64,000 bases of DNA from Planctomycetota bacterium (GTDB lineage: Bacteria > Planctomycetota > Phycisphaerae > Phycisphaerales > UBA1924). The notes beneath the pieces are model-generated. The model did no database searches and was not told where the DNA came from. It was given only the letters and a program-made list of their open reading frames with translations. The stretch lies in contig CP053450.1 of assembly GCA_013285505.1 (NCBI GenBank), positions 4,059,951 to 4,123,950 of the forward strand, written 5' to 3'. Below, in pieces: positions 40,364 through 50,405 of the stretch. Each line of letters opens with the position of its first letter. The first letter of the stretch is position 1. A program made the position numbers and the translations under genes.

Positions 40364-41070
40364 ATCGCACCCTGCCGGTAGCGGGTCGGGTCGTCCACGC
40401 CCGCCGCCTCGAACCCGCGCCGCCGCAGCACGCACGAGTCGCACGACCCGCACGCCAGCCCCTCGCCGTCCGGGTCGTAGCAGGAGACCGTCAGCCCGTA
40501 GTCCACGCCCAGGCCCGTACCGGCCCGGATGATCTCGGCTTTGCTCAATTCCACCAGCGGCATCCGGATGCCCACGCCCTCGCCCTCGACGCCCGCCTTC
40601 GTCCCCAGCGCCGCTGCGCGCGCAAACGCCTCGATGAACTCCGGCCGGCAGTCGGGGTACCCCGAATAGTCCACCGCGTTCACACCGACGTAGACATCCC
40701 CCGCGCCGACCACCTCTGCCATCCCCACCGCGATCGACAGGAAGACCATGTTGCGGGCCGGGACGTACGTGACCGGAATGTCTGCCTGCATCACCCGCTC
40801 GTCGCGGTGCTTGGGGACGTCGATCTCGGCGGTCAGAGCGCTGCCGCCGATGGCCCGGAGATCGACCGAGACCGTCCGGTGCGAGGCCGCCCCGAACTGT
40901 GCTGCGACCCTTCTCGCTGCTTCAAGCTCGCACCGGTGGCGCTGGCCATAGTCCACGCTCAGACAGTGGCACTCGCACCCGGCGTCCCGCGCCATCGCCA
41001 GCACCGTCGCGCTGTCAAGCCCGCCGGAGAGCAGCACCACCGCTCGCTTGATGTCCACAGTGTTCGGCAC
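40360..41070 (-). CDS. queC: 7-cyano-7-deazaguanine synthase QueC
   Basis: 236 residues, intact, GTG start. It makes preQ0 from 7-carboxy-7-deazaguanine, ammonia and ATP. The PP-loop VVLLSGGLDSATVLAMA is near the N-terminus, then CLSVDYGQRH, ADIPVTYVPARNMVFLSIA, and zinc cysteines in CYDPDGEGLACGSCDSCVLRRRGF. It sits 24 bases after trmB and is the first of the que genes in the series. Confidence 0.95.
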   Translation of the reverse strand: MPNTVDIKRAVVLLSGGLDSATVLAMARDAGCECHCLSVDYGQRHRCELEAARRVAAQFGAASHRTVSVDLRAIGGSALTAEIDVPKHRDERVMQADIPVTYVPARNMVFLSIAVGMAEVVGAGDVYVGVNAVDYSGYPDCRPEFIEAFARAAALGTKAGVEGEGVGIRMPLVELSKAEIIRAGTGLGVDYGLTVSCYDPDGEGLACGSCDSCVLRRRGFEAAGVDDPTRYRQGAM

Positions 41071-41094
41071 GGACGATCGTAGGGGCGGTCCCCA

Positions 41095-42060
41095 TCAGAG
41101 CCGAGTGCGTGAGCACGCGGAACGGGTCTTGGCGTTCCGGGGTAACGCACGCTCCTTCCGCGAGGTCACCCTCGCGGCTCCGACAAGACAGAGCCGAGTG
41201 CGTGAGCACGCGGAACGGGGCTCGGCACCCCACCGCGCCGCACGCTCCCTCCGCAAGGTTACCCGCGCGGCTCTGTTGGTACACCGCGCCCAACCCCCCA
41301 CCTTCCGCAACACACCCGCGTGAAAGCCCTTCCCGGCCCTGCGGAACTTCCGCTCGAAGTTTGTCCCCACCAGCTCATCCGCCCCCGCACTCTCCGGGCG
41401 GTCGAAGTCTCCCTGCACAAACGGCCCGGATCCGTCAGGCCCGGCGTCCGACGGCTCCACGCCGTAGCCCCGCAGCAGGTCCCACCCCTGCGCGCACGTC
41501 CACCGGGCAAAGTGCTCCTGATCCCACGCCCACAGGTCGTCGTGATCGGTCACCACCCGCAGCTCACCGCCCGGTGCCAGCACCCGCCACACCTCGCCGA
41601 GAAATCGGTCCTGCACGACCCGCTTCTTGTGGTGCCGCGTCTTGGGCCACGGGTCGCTGAAGTAGAGATGCACCACCCGCACGATCCCGCTGGGCACCCG
41701 CCAGCGAACGAAGCTCGTCGCGTCGGTGTTGAGCACGCGGACGTTGTTCAGCAGACCCCGCTCGCGCCGACGCCGCACCCGGTCCGCGGCGTACCACGCA
41801 AACTCGCGCGCCCACTCGATCCCGAGAAAGTTCACGTCCGGCTGCAGCATCGCCTGCTGCACGAGGAAAGTGCCCTTGCCGCACCCGATCTCGATCTCGA
41901 AGGGCAGCGACGGATCGGCGAACCACTCCCGCGGCTCAAGCCATCCGGCCTTCGGGTCGGTCGCGATCGCGTCCGGCAGCGCAGGCATCTCGGCCTCGCT
42001 CAGCCCCACCACCCCCATCGCGGGGTCAAGCTGCCGACCATGCCCGAGTCCGAATGACAT
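41095..42060 (-). CDS. trmB: tRNA (guanine46-N7)-methyltransferase TrmB with repeat-derived C-terminal tail
   Basis: 321 residues; the family is usually 200-240. Residues 1-250 are a normal TrmB: FEIEIGCGKGTFLVQQA (SAM site), NFLGIEWAREFAWYAADRV, LYFSDPWPKTRHHKKRVVQ and TDHDDLWAWDQEHF. From about residue 262 the protein runs through the two 93-base repeats at 41096-41276, whose length is a multiple of three. This adds two similar peptides, each of the pattern ARVTxRxER...RSACSRTRL. The stop codon lies at the end of the second repeat. Whether the tail is made and kept is unknown. Confidence 0.9.
   Translation of the reverse strand: MSFGLGHGRQLDPAMGVVGLSEAEMPALPDAIATDPKAGWLEPREWFADPSLPFEIEIGCGKGTFLVQQAMLQPDVNFLGIEWAREFAWYAADRVRRRRERGLLNNVRVLNTDATSFVRWRVPSGIVRVVHLYFSDPWPKTRHHKKRVVQDRFLGEVWRVLAPGGELRVVTDHDDLWAWDQEHFARWTCAQGWDLLRGYGVEPSDAGPDGSGPFVQGDFDRPESAGADELVGTNFERKFRRAGKGFHAGVLRKVGGWARCTNRAARVTLRRERAARWGAEPRSACSRTRLCLVGAARVTSRKERALPRNAKTRSACSRTRL
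41096..41276. repeat. two tandem copies of a 93-base repeat, in frame with trmB
   Basis: Copies begin at 41096 and 41189, each with CAGAGCCGAGTGCGTGAGC and a downstream CCGCGAGG...CCTCGCGG palindrome (perfect at 41158-41177, decayed in copy 2). A related, inverted copy lies at about 42174-42235, on the other side of trmB. Confidence 0.85.
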
Positions 42061-42104
42061 CTGCTGCTCCCAACCGACCGCGCCAACCGAGCCGCGAAGA
42101 CGCC

Positions 42105-42240
42105 CCCGCGGGAAGGAGCGTACACCGCGCCAAATCCCCAGACCCCTGCGGCGCGCTCACGCAGGCGGATCTGACAGAGCCGCGAGGGTAACCTCGCGGA
42201 AGGGGCTCGCAGCGCGGCGGGGTGTCAGGAACCCTGCCGC
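42105..42240. repeat. inverted relative of the trmB repeat, upstream of trmB
   Basis: The stretch at 42174-42235 matches the reverse complement of the second repeat (CAGAGCCGCG-GGGTAAC-...) at roughly four positions in five by eye, and holds the palindrome CCGCGAGG-GTAA-CCTCGCGG. It fills most of the 213-base gap between trmB and the end of the cytochrome gene; no gene is seen here. Confidence 0.65.
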
Positions 42241-42274
42241 CCACCGGCACACGCCTCGCTGCCGGACGACCCGC

Positions 42275-45184
42275 CTACTCCGAGCCCGCCTGCAGATACG
42301 CCACCAGGTCCGCGATCTCGCCCGCGGTCAGCGTGTCGAGCAACGCCGGCGGCATCGGAGAGAACGGCGCATCCTCGACGCTCACGATATCCCCCGGCGA
42401 CACCGACTCCACCGCCAGAGAGAAGGGATCGATCAGCACGTCCATCCGCCCGCCGGTGATCTGCAGCAGCCTGCCCGTCAGCACCCGCCCGTCCTTGAGC
42501 GTCACCACCGAGGCCTTGTACTGATCGCTCACCACGGCCGAGGGCTCGATCATGGCCTCAAGCAGGTCCCGCGTCGAGAACCGGCGGCCGACTCCCGTCA
42601 GGTCGGGGCCCGTCGCCCCGCCGACACCGCCGTAGCGGTGGCACTCGATGCACCGGGCCGCACTGAACAGATACGCCCCGCGCGTCATCGACCGCTCGCC
42701 GCCGGACCCCGCGACCGCGCTGGCCGCGTCCTCGACGTTCCAACGCTGGACGAACCGCCTCGACGGCGCCGGTTCGGGCGCGCCACATCCTCGGCCTCGA
42801 GTGCGGCGAGCTGCGTCTGCGCGCGCGCGATCCTCATCGTTCAGCCGCTCCAACGCCTCGCGCTCGATCGCGCGCACGTAGCCGCCGAGGCTCATCCCGC
42901 CGCTGAGGTGTCTCGCGTCGTGCACCCACGCGAAGTAGCGGCTCTGTTCGTCTGCGCTGAGCTGATCGACGACCAGACGCAGGCACAGCGCCGCGTGGAG
43001 CTTGGCCTCGCGCGAGGGGCGCAGACTCGATCTCTCGCAGCAGCCGCTGGGCGATCGAGGGCGCTCGCAGCGACGTCAGCAGCTCGGCCAGCACCAGATC
43101 GCTGCGCGCGTCGCCCGTGGGGTACAGCCGATCGAACCGGCGCAGGAGCGTGTCCCGATCGGCGGCGCGCTGGGCGGACCCCCGCGGGCGATGGCGACGC
43201 CGATGGCCCGCAGCAGCGCGGCGGTGTCGTCACCCTCGGGGACGTTGCCGAGTGCGTACGCCAGCGCGCGCAGGCTGGTCGGCCCCCTTCACACGGGCCA
43301 CCGCGAGAGCACCGGCGGCGTTGTCGGCCTCGGTGCGGCCGACGATCTCAAAGTCCATGTACATCGACTTGTGCCGCTCGAGCAGCAGCCGCGCCTGGTA
43401 GGCGATCCAGCGGTCGGCATCCTCCAGATGCTCGATCGCGAGCCGCAGCGCGTCGGCGCTCTCCTCCTGCAGCCCGGAAAGCTCGCGCCGGAACTCCATC
43501 CCCGGGGTCAGCTCGTGCAGCACCGTCGCCTCGCCCGCCGGCTGGTTTCCCTCGTAGGTCACCCGGTAGAGCCCGCTCTGCGTGCCGCGGCCGCCGGTGG
43601 TGAACCACATCGCCCCCTCGGCGTCGAACGCGATGTCCGTCACGCTCAGCGGCAGGCCCAGGGCAAAGGTCTCGTACTCGCCGCTCCAGCTCGCCCCGTC
43701 CGGCGTCAGATGCACCGCGGCGATCCGGCCGTACGCCCAGTCGCCCACGAAGAACGCGGCTCGCCCACGGCTCGGGGAACGTCCCCGCACTCGCAAACGC
43801 CACGCCGACCGGCGACGCCAGGTCGGTGTCCACCACCGGCGGCAGGCTGTCGGGGTACCAGTCCGGCCACTTGCCCGAGCCACTCCGCCAGCCGTACTCG
43901 CCGCCCTCGACGACGTGCACCACACGCGGCGGCCGGTACCACGGCAGACCGATGTCCCACTCCATGTCCGAGTCGTACGTGAACAGCTCGCCGTTGGGCG
44001 CGAACGCGATGTCGTAGCTGTTGCGCAGCCCGCCGGCGACGACCTCCCACACCTCGCCGTCCCTGTCGGTCCGCAGCACCGTGCCCGCCGGGGCCATCAC
44101 GCCGTTGGCGTGCCCGCGCGGGTCCCACAGCCGCGGCAGGAGCTGATCCTCCGCCCAGTTGCGGTAGGGCGAACGCTCACGGTCCACCTTCGAGACCAGC
44201 GGCGTGTGGTTGCCGTGGACGGTGTAGATCATGCCGTCGGGCCCGAGCGCCAGGCCGTGCGGCCCGTGCTCGCCCTTGGCCGGGTAGTCGGCCAGCACCT
44301 CGTGGGTCTCGAACTGCCCGTCGCCGTCGGCGTCGCGCAGCCGGTGCAGCCCGCCACGGCGGTCGGGCGTCTCGTTCACGCTGGCGTAGAGCCGCGTCGT
44401 AGGCAAAGAGCAACCCCTGGCACATGCCGATATCGGCGTCCAGCCGCTCGACCGCCGCCATTCCCGGCCCGGTCCGGGCGATCCGCAACAGGCCGCCGGT
44501 CTCGGGTGAGACCACCGCGCGGCCTTTTTCATCCAGCGTCAGGCTCACCCACGAGCCCTCGCCCGCCTGCGAGGAGTGCACCAACTCGGCCCGGAAGCCC
44601 TCCGGGAGCTGGATCTTCTCCGCCGGTGTCGCCTCGCGCATCGTCATCACCGCGCCCCAGACCGAGCCGGTCTCCGAGGTCGAGCCGATGACCACCGCGC
44701 GGGGCCACCGGAGGAACGCGAAGCCGGGCTGCTCCCAGCCTTCGGGCGCATCCTCACTCCCGCGCCAGCCGTCGGAGGTCACGACCCGCTCGGTCGTGCC
44801 GTCCTCGCCGACGATATCAAGCCGCAGGGCGAGCCCCGCCGGGCCTCCGTCGTTGCGGCACGCCACCGCGACGACGTTCCGCCCCGGCACAAGGTGCGCG
44901 GCCACATCCACCCGCACGGGCGACTGCCACTCGTCGCTCCGGGCCACTTCGACACCGTTGACGTAGACCACCATGTGGTTGTCGCACGTGGCGACGAGCG
45001 GTGCCCGGGCCACATCACCCTCAACCGCAAAGCCCCGCAGCAGGTGGGCGGTCTGACCGGCGGTCGCCTCTGCCGAGACCCACACCCAGTCTGCGTCCTG
45101 TGCGGACGCGACACCCGCCCCGAGGGGCACCACCGCGCCGGCCGCGAGAACCAACGCCATCCACGCTGTTGATCGTGTCTTCAT
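42275..45184 (-). CDS. secreted PVC-type dehydrogenase / HEAT / cytochrome c protein (CxxCH)
   Basis: About 970 residues, broken by six or more frameshifts. Signal peptide (MALVLAAGAVVPLGAGVASAQ), then a beta-sandwich (CDNHMVVYVNGVEVARS), a glucose-dehydrogenase-like propeller (GEHGPHGLALGPDGMIYTVHGN, GGLRNSYDIAFAPNGELFTYDSDMEWD in successive parts), HEAT-like helices, and a C-terminal heme domain with CIECHRYGG, LKDGRVLTGRLL and a terminal TAGEIADLVAYLQ. Breaks at 44389-44395 and 43756-43762 are GCGCTC changes; 43014-43022 is GCGCCC to GCGCCCC; others lie at about 43283 and 43178 (G-runs), and around 42785-42830. It probably oxidises sugars or alcohols outside the cytoplasm. Confidence 0.8.
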
Positions 45185-45268
45185 GCCACCAATGTAGCGA
45201 CCCGGTTGTCATCGATGGCCGGATGCCTGTACAACGGGATTCTGACCCCTCTCCGAAAGGCCCTCCCG

Positions 45269-48008
45269 ATGCGCCGACTGAAAATCCCCCGGTTGCTCCC
45301 TCTCCTCGCTGCGTGCTGCGTGTGGCTGCCGACGCCCGTCGCCACCGCCCAGACCACGCTCGATTTCGACACCACGCCCGACCGCGTGTGGATCGGCCGC
45401 GACTTCTGGGCCAACCGCCTGCAGGACTGGCGGGTCGCCGACTCCCGCCTCGAGTGCACCGAGACCCGGAGGAACATGCCGTTCCGCACGGCGCACCTGC
45501 TCACGCACGCACTCGGCGAGACACCCGGGAGCGCGGAGATCTCGGTCCGGCTCGGGCAGATCGACCCCGACGCCCAGCCCGGTTCCGATGCCGCGGCCGG
45601 CCTGTTGCTCGGCGCCGGCGGCACCCACGTGGACCACCGCCTCACCGCGCAGGTCCACCATGTGCCCGCCGAGGACGGGGGCCTCTACGTTTTGGTCGCC
45701 CGCGATGGGTCGGTCACCATCCGCCGCAACGATCAGCCACTCGAGAACACCCCGCTGTGGTCGATCAACCGCCCGGTCAGCCCGGACGAGGTCCCGGTGA
45801 TCGCCCCGAGCATCGCCACGCCCGACGCGCCCGCGCCGGAGGCGTTGCCCGAGGAATACACCCTCACCGTGCGGATCGGGCGCGGCGAGGCGAGATCGCG
45901 CATCGCGGCCAGCGTCGCCGACTCTGCGGGCACCATCCTGCACTTTGCCACGGCCGAGGTCGAGCACGGGCTCGCCGACGGGTCCATCGCGCTGGCCGCC
46001 ACCGGCGGCACGGCGGGCTCGCCCACCGGCTACTGGTTCGACGATCTCACGATCGCCGGCGATCTGGTCCGCGTCGATACTGCGCGCGCATTCGGCCCCG
46101 TTCTCCACACGATGTACACCCGCGGCATCCACGGCCTCGGCATCACCGCGCAGTTCCCGCCGCTGCTGCCGATGGGCGCGGGGACCGACACCGCGACGCT
46201 GCCGCAGGCCGAACTCTGGGTGGATGACGACGGCTGGCGCCGGATCACCACGGCCCCGATCCAGCCCGACAGCTGGACCGCGCACTTCCGACTCCCGGAG
46301 TGGGACACCTCGCGCGATATCCCCTACGAGGTCCGCTTTGCCGAGCCGACGACCGCCGGCGGTCCGCGCGGCGGCGTCTACGCCGGCGCCTTCCGCGCGA
46401 CGCCCGATCTTGCGGGGCGTGAGTACGTCATCGGCTCTCTGACCTGCCGCAAGGTCTACACCGGGGGGCTCAAGTGGAACTCCGGCGGCTTGTGGTTCCC
46501 CTCGACTGACCTGATCCACCACGTGCGCGCGCACAACCCGGACATGCTCTACTTCTCCGGCGACCAGATCTACGAGGGTGATCTGACGCCGGTGGACGCC
46601 CGCAACGCCGACTTTGTGTGCCTCGACTATCTCTACAAGTTCAGCCGCTGGTGCTGGGAGTTTGGCGAACTCACCCGCGACCGCCCCACGATCACCCTGC
46701 CCGACGATCACGACGTCTACCACGGCAACCTGTGGGGCGCGGGCGGCACGCACGCCAAGGCCCGGCCCGGCATCAGCGCGCAGGACGCGGGCGGCTACAA
46801 GCACCCGCCGCGGTTCGTGAATGCCGTGCACCGCACGCTGGTCTCGCACCTGCCCGCCCCGCGCATCGACACGGTCGTGGGCGACGGGTACACGACGTAC
46901 GCGACCACCATCAACGACGCGGGGGTTTCGTTCGCCGTGGTGTCGGACCGCATGTTCAAGGCCTCGCCCACGATCGCCGCGCCCGAGGGTAAGTACGTCA
47001 ACGGCTGGCCTCAGGCCGACGGATACGACGCCCGCACGGCACCGACCGACCCAGAGGTCCCGCTTTTGGGCGCGCAGCAGGAGCACATGCTGCACGACTG
47101 GGCGGCCGACTGGTCCGGCGGCGCGTGGATGAAGGTGCTGCTCTCGCAGTCGCCCTTTGCCGGGGCGCACACCATCCCAGCGTCGGCCAAGAGTGACGGC
47201 GTGGTCCCGGGCCTTGCGCGGCTTGCGCCGGGTGCATATCCGCCGGGCGATATGCCCAGCCCCGACGCCGACACCAACGGCTGGCCGCAGCCGGCGCGGC
47301 ACCGCGCCGTCGAGGCCATGCGCCGCGGCTTTGCCTTCCACCTCAACGGCGACCAGCACCTCGCGACACTCTTCCGGCACGGGCTGGATGACTGGGGCGA
47401 CGCCGGGTACTCGTTCTCGGCTCCCGCCATCGCCAACACCTGGCCGCGGCGATGGTTCCCGGCGGAGGAACCGGCCCGCCGCGAGGAGGGTGCTCCCCGC
47501 TACACCGGCGACTACCTCGACGGCTTCGGCAACCGCATCACGATGCTCGCGGCAGCCAACCCCGTGCTGTCCGGTGCCGAGCCCGCCGCGGCTCTACGAC
47601 AAGGCTCCCGGCTACAGCATCATCCGCCTCGACCCCCGCACACGGGAGATCACGTTCGAGGCGTGGCCGCGGTGGATCGATCCGACCGCGCCCGACGCCG
47701 CGTGCTACGAGGGCTGGCCGGTGACGGTCCGGCAGGGCGACAACGCGGGCGGCTCGTGGATGTGGGCGGTCAACGGCGTGAGCGCCGAACAGGTCGACCG
47801 TCTCGTATTGACTGTCAGACGCCCCGGCGCGGATTCGCCGCTGTACACGATCCGCGTCTACGACGGCTTCGTGCCGCGCGTGCCGGACGAGGGCCCGTGG
47901 GAGTGGGAGTACCGCAGCGCCTCCACCGGCGATGTGTTCAGCGGCGATCTCGCCAAGGCGTCCAGAGGCATCGAACGAATGGTCTGCCGCGACATCACGG
48001 GGGAGTAG
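45269..48008 (+). CDS. secreted PhoD-like alkaline phosphatase/phosphodiesterase
   Basis: About 912 residues with one frameshift at 47588-47594 (GCGGCTC for GCGCTC). Signal peptide (LLPLLAACCVWLPTPVATAQ). An N-terminal lectin-like region (about 30-280) precedes a calcineurin-like metallophosphatase domain: MLYFSGDQIYEGD, TITLPDDHDVYHGNLWG, GVSFAVVSDRMF and FHLNGDQHLATLFRHG carry the metal-binding residues of the PhoD family. The C-terminal part is a beta-rich domain. It releases phosphate from esters outside the cytoplasm. A short GC hairpin follows the stop codon. Confidence 0.83.
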
Positions 48009-48010
48009 AG

Positions 48011-48030
48011 CCCCTCGCGCGAGCGAGGGG
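48011..48030 (+). terminator. hairpin after the PhoD-like gene
   Basis: Perfect eight-base arms CCCCTCGC and GCGAGGGG around GCGA, two bases after the stop codon. There is no T-tract, so it may be a repeat element more than a terminator. Confidence 0.5.
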
Positions 48031-48113
48031 GCGTGGGCGGGTGCTCCCGACCCCACCGGCGCGGAGGGATCCTGGTTCTGGAGTCCGAGGTAGCGTGCCT
48101 GTATGCTCCGAGG

Positions 48114-50393
48114 ATGATTTCCAAACTTCCGCTTCTGCTGACCGCGATTCTGCTGCTCGCCGCGGCCCATGCTGCTCGCGCACAGCAGCGCCCCAACATC
48201 ATCCTCTTCATCGTCGATGACCTCGGCTGGCAGGACACCTCCGTGCCGTTCCACACCGAACGCACGCCCTTCAACGACCGTTACCGCACGCCGCATCTCG
48301 AGGCCCTCGCTGCGCGGGGTGCGAAGTTCACGAACGCGTACGCGAGCGCGCCGGTCTGCACGCCCACCCGCACGAGCATCCTCACCGGCAAGGCCCCCGC
48401 GCGCACGCACATCACGTACTGGACGCTCCACAAGGACACCGACACCTCCGTCAAGCGTGACGACATCGCCGCGCCGGCGTGGAACCTCAACGGGCTGCAG
48501 CCGGGCGAGCACGACCTGCTGCCCGAGATCCTCCGCGACGCGGGCTACCGCACGATCCATGTCGGCAAGGCGCACTTCGGCGTGCACAAGTCGCCCGGCG
48601 GCGACCCGACCACTCTCGGCTTCACGGTCAACATCGCGGGGCACGCCTCGGGCGGGCCGGCGAGCTACTACGGGCTCGACCACTTCACCGTCGCCGGGCG
48701 GCAGGGCAAGCCGCCCCACTCGAGCCCCAGCGTCTGGGACATCCCCGGTCTCGAGGCCTACCACGGCCACGACATCTACCTCACCGAGGCCCTCGCGATC
48801 GAGGCGTCTCGCGCGATCTACGACTCGGTCGAGGCGGGCGAGCCGTTCTACATGAACTTCGCCCCCTACGCCGTCCACGCGCCCATCATGGGCAACAAGC
48901 GGTACGAGCCCAACTACCCCGACCTCGACAGCCGCGAACGCGCCTACGCCAGCATGGTCGAGACCTACGACGCCGCGCTCGGCGCACTCCTCACCACGCT
49001 CGAAGAGACCGGCCAGCTCGACAACACGGTTATCATCTTCACCTCAGACAACGGCGGCTTGTCGGCCCACGCCCGCGGCGCTGCGCCCGATGGCAACACC
49101 GCCCACACGCACAACGCGCCGCTCAGGAGCGGCAAGGGCTCGGCGCACGAGGGCGGCACGCGCGTGCCGACCATAATCGCGTGGCCGGGCGTCACCGACA
49201 TGAGCCCCGCCGCACGGAACAACGCGGTCATCGATACCCCAATCATCTCGCACGATTTCTTCCCGACGATCATCAGTCTCGCCGGGCTGCAGACAGATCA
49301 CGGGCCCGGCGATGATCTTGCCATCGACGGGCGCGACCTCACGCCGCTCCTCACCGACCGCCCGGAGCTCTTCGACGCCGGCCGCACACTCGGCTGGACC
49401 CAGCCGCACCAGTGGGGCGCATCCGGCCCGGGCATCTGGCCGTTCACCAGCATCCGGCAGGGCGACTGGAAGCTCATCTACTTCCACGCCGGGCGTCGCT
49501 TCGAGCTCTACAACCTCGCCGACGACCTCGGCGAGACCCGCGACCTCGCCGCGGAGATGCCCAACCAGGTCGCCGAGCTTGCGCGCGCGATGGACGCCTG
49601 GATCGACGAGACCGGCCTGCAGCTGTCCATCGACAAGTCAACCGGCCGGGACATCGAGCGCCCCGGCGATGTCGCGGCCAAGCTCCGAACCGACGGTGCT
49701 GCGACAACTACATCGGTCCCCAACCCCGAGACCCGCTCACAGGCCGCGGGCTGGGGAGAACGGTCGTGGATGGACCAGTTCGAGGACATCAAGCGGGCCG
49801 CGGGAGAGCTCGACCCGAAGCTCGTGCTCATCGGCGACTCGATCACCCAGAGCTGGGCCGGCGGCGGGCGTCAGGTCGGCGGAGCCGGCGCTTCTGCGCG
49901 CGCAACCCACCTCGAACCGCTCGGCCCGATCCTCAACGCCGGTATCTCCGGCGACCGCACGCAGCACGTCCTCTGGCGGCTCGAGCACGGGATGCTCGAC
50001 GGCTGCGACCCCGAGGTGATCACGCTCATGATCGGCACCAACAACCTCCCCCACGATTCGGTAGAGGAGATCATCCGCGGCATCGAGGCCGTGCTCGGGC
50101 AGCTCCGCGCGAGTGCTCCGCGCGCCGAGGTAGTGCTGGTCAGTGTGCCGCCGCGCGGAGAGCGGCCCGACGACGCCCTGCGGGCGCGGGGCGACATCGT
50201 CAACCGCCACGTCCGCCGTCTCGCCGACGGCGAGCGGGTCCACTGGCTCGACATCACCCCGCTCCTGGTTGACGAACAGGGCGTGGCCCGCGCCGACCGC
50301 ATGGCCGGGGATTTCGTGCATTTCTCGGCCACGGGCTACGACGCGGTGGCCGGGGCCATGCGCGATGCCATCGAGGCCGCCCTCAGTCGCTAG
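48114..50393 (+). CDS. sulfatase fused to SGNH/GDSL hydrolase, secreted
   Basis: 759 residues, intact. Signal peptide (LPLLLTAILLLAAAHAARAQ). Residues 25-500 are a type I sulfatase: NIILFIVDDLGWQD (metal Asp pair), APVCTPTRTSILTG with the Cys that is converted to formylglycine, and TVIIFTSDNGG. A Ser/Thr-rich linker leads to an SGNH domain from about 560: LVLIGDSITQSW (catalytic Ser), ISGDRTQHVLWRLEHG, LMIGTNNLP and a C-terminal DFVHFSATGYD with the catalytic Asp-His. It may desulfate and deacylate the same polysaccharide. The start is the ATG preceding the signal peptide. Confidence 0.9.
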   Translation: MISKLPLLLTAILLLAAAHAARAQQRPNIILFIVDDLGWQDTSVPFHTERTPFNDRYRTPHLEALAARGAKFTNAYASAPVCTPTRTSILTGKAPARTHITYWTLHKDTDTSVKRDDIAAPAWNLNGLQPGEHDLLPEILRDAGYRTIHVGKAHFGVHKSPGGDPTTLGFTVNIAGHASGGPASYYGLDHFTVAGRQGKPPHSSPSVWDIPGLEAYHGHDIYLTEALAIEASRAIYDSVEAGEPFYMNFAPYAVHAPIMGNKRYEPNYPDLDSRERAYASMVETYDAALGALLTTLEETGQLDNTVIIFTSDNGGLSAHARGAAPDGNTAHTHNAPLRSGKGSAHEGGTRVPTIIAWPGVTDMSPAARNNAVIDTPIISHDFFPTIISLAGLQTDHGPGDDLAIDGRDLTPLLTDRPELFDAGRTLGWTQPHQWGASGPGIWPFTSIRQGDWKLIYFHAGRRFELYNLADDLGETRDLAAEMPNQVAELARAMDAWIDETGLQLSIDKSTGRDIERPGDVAAKLRTDGAATTTSVPNPETRSQAAGWGERSWMDQFEDIKRAAGELDPKLVLIGDSITQSWAGGGRQVGGAGASARATHLEPLGPILNAGISGDRTQHVLWRLEHGMLDGCDPEVITLMIGTNNLPHDSVEEIIRGIEAVLGQLRASAPRAEVVLVSVPPRGERPDDALRARGDIVNRHVRRLADGERVHWLDITPLLVDEQGVARADRMAGDFVHFSATGYDAVAGAMRDAIEAALSR

Positions 50394-50405
50394 ACTCGCG
50401 GTGCT

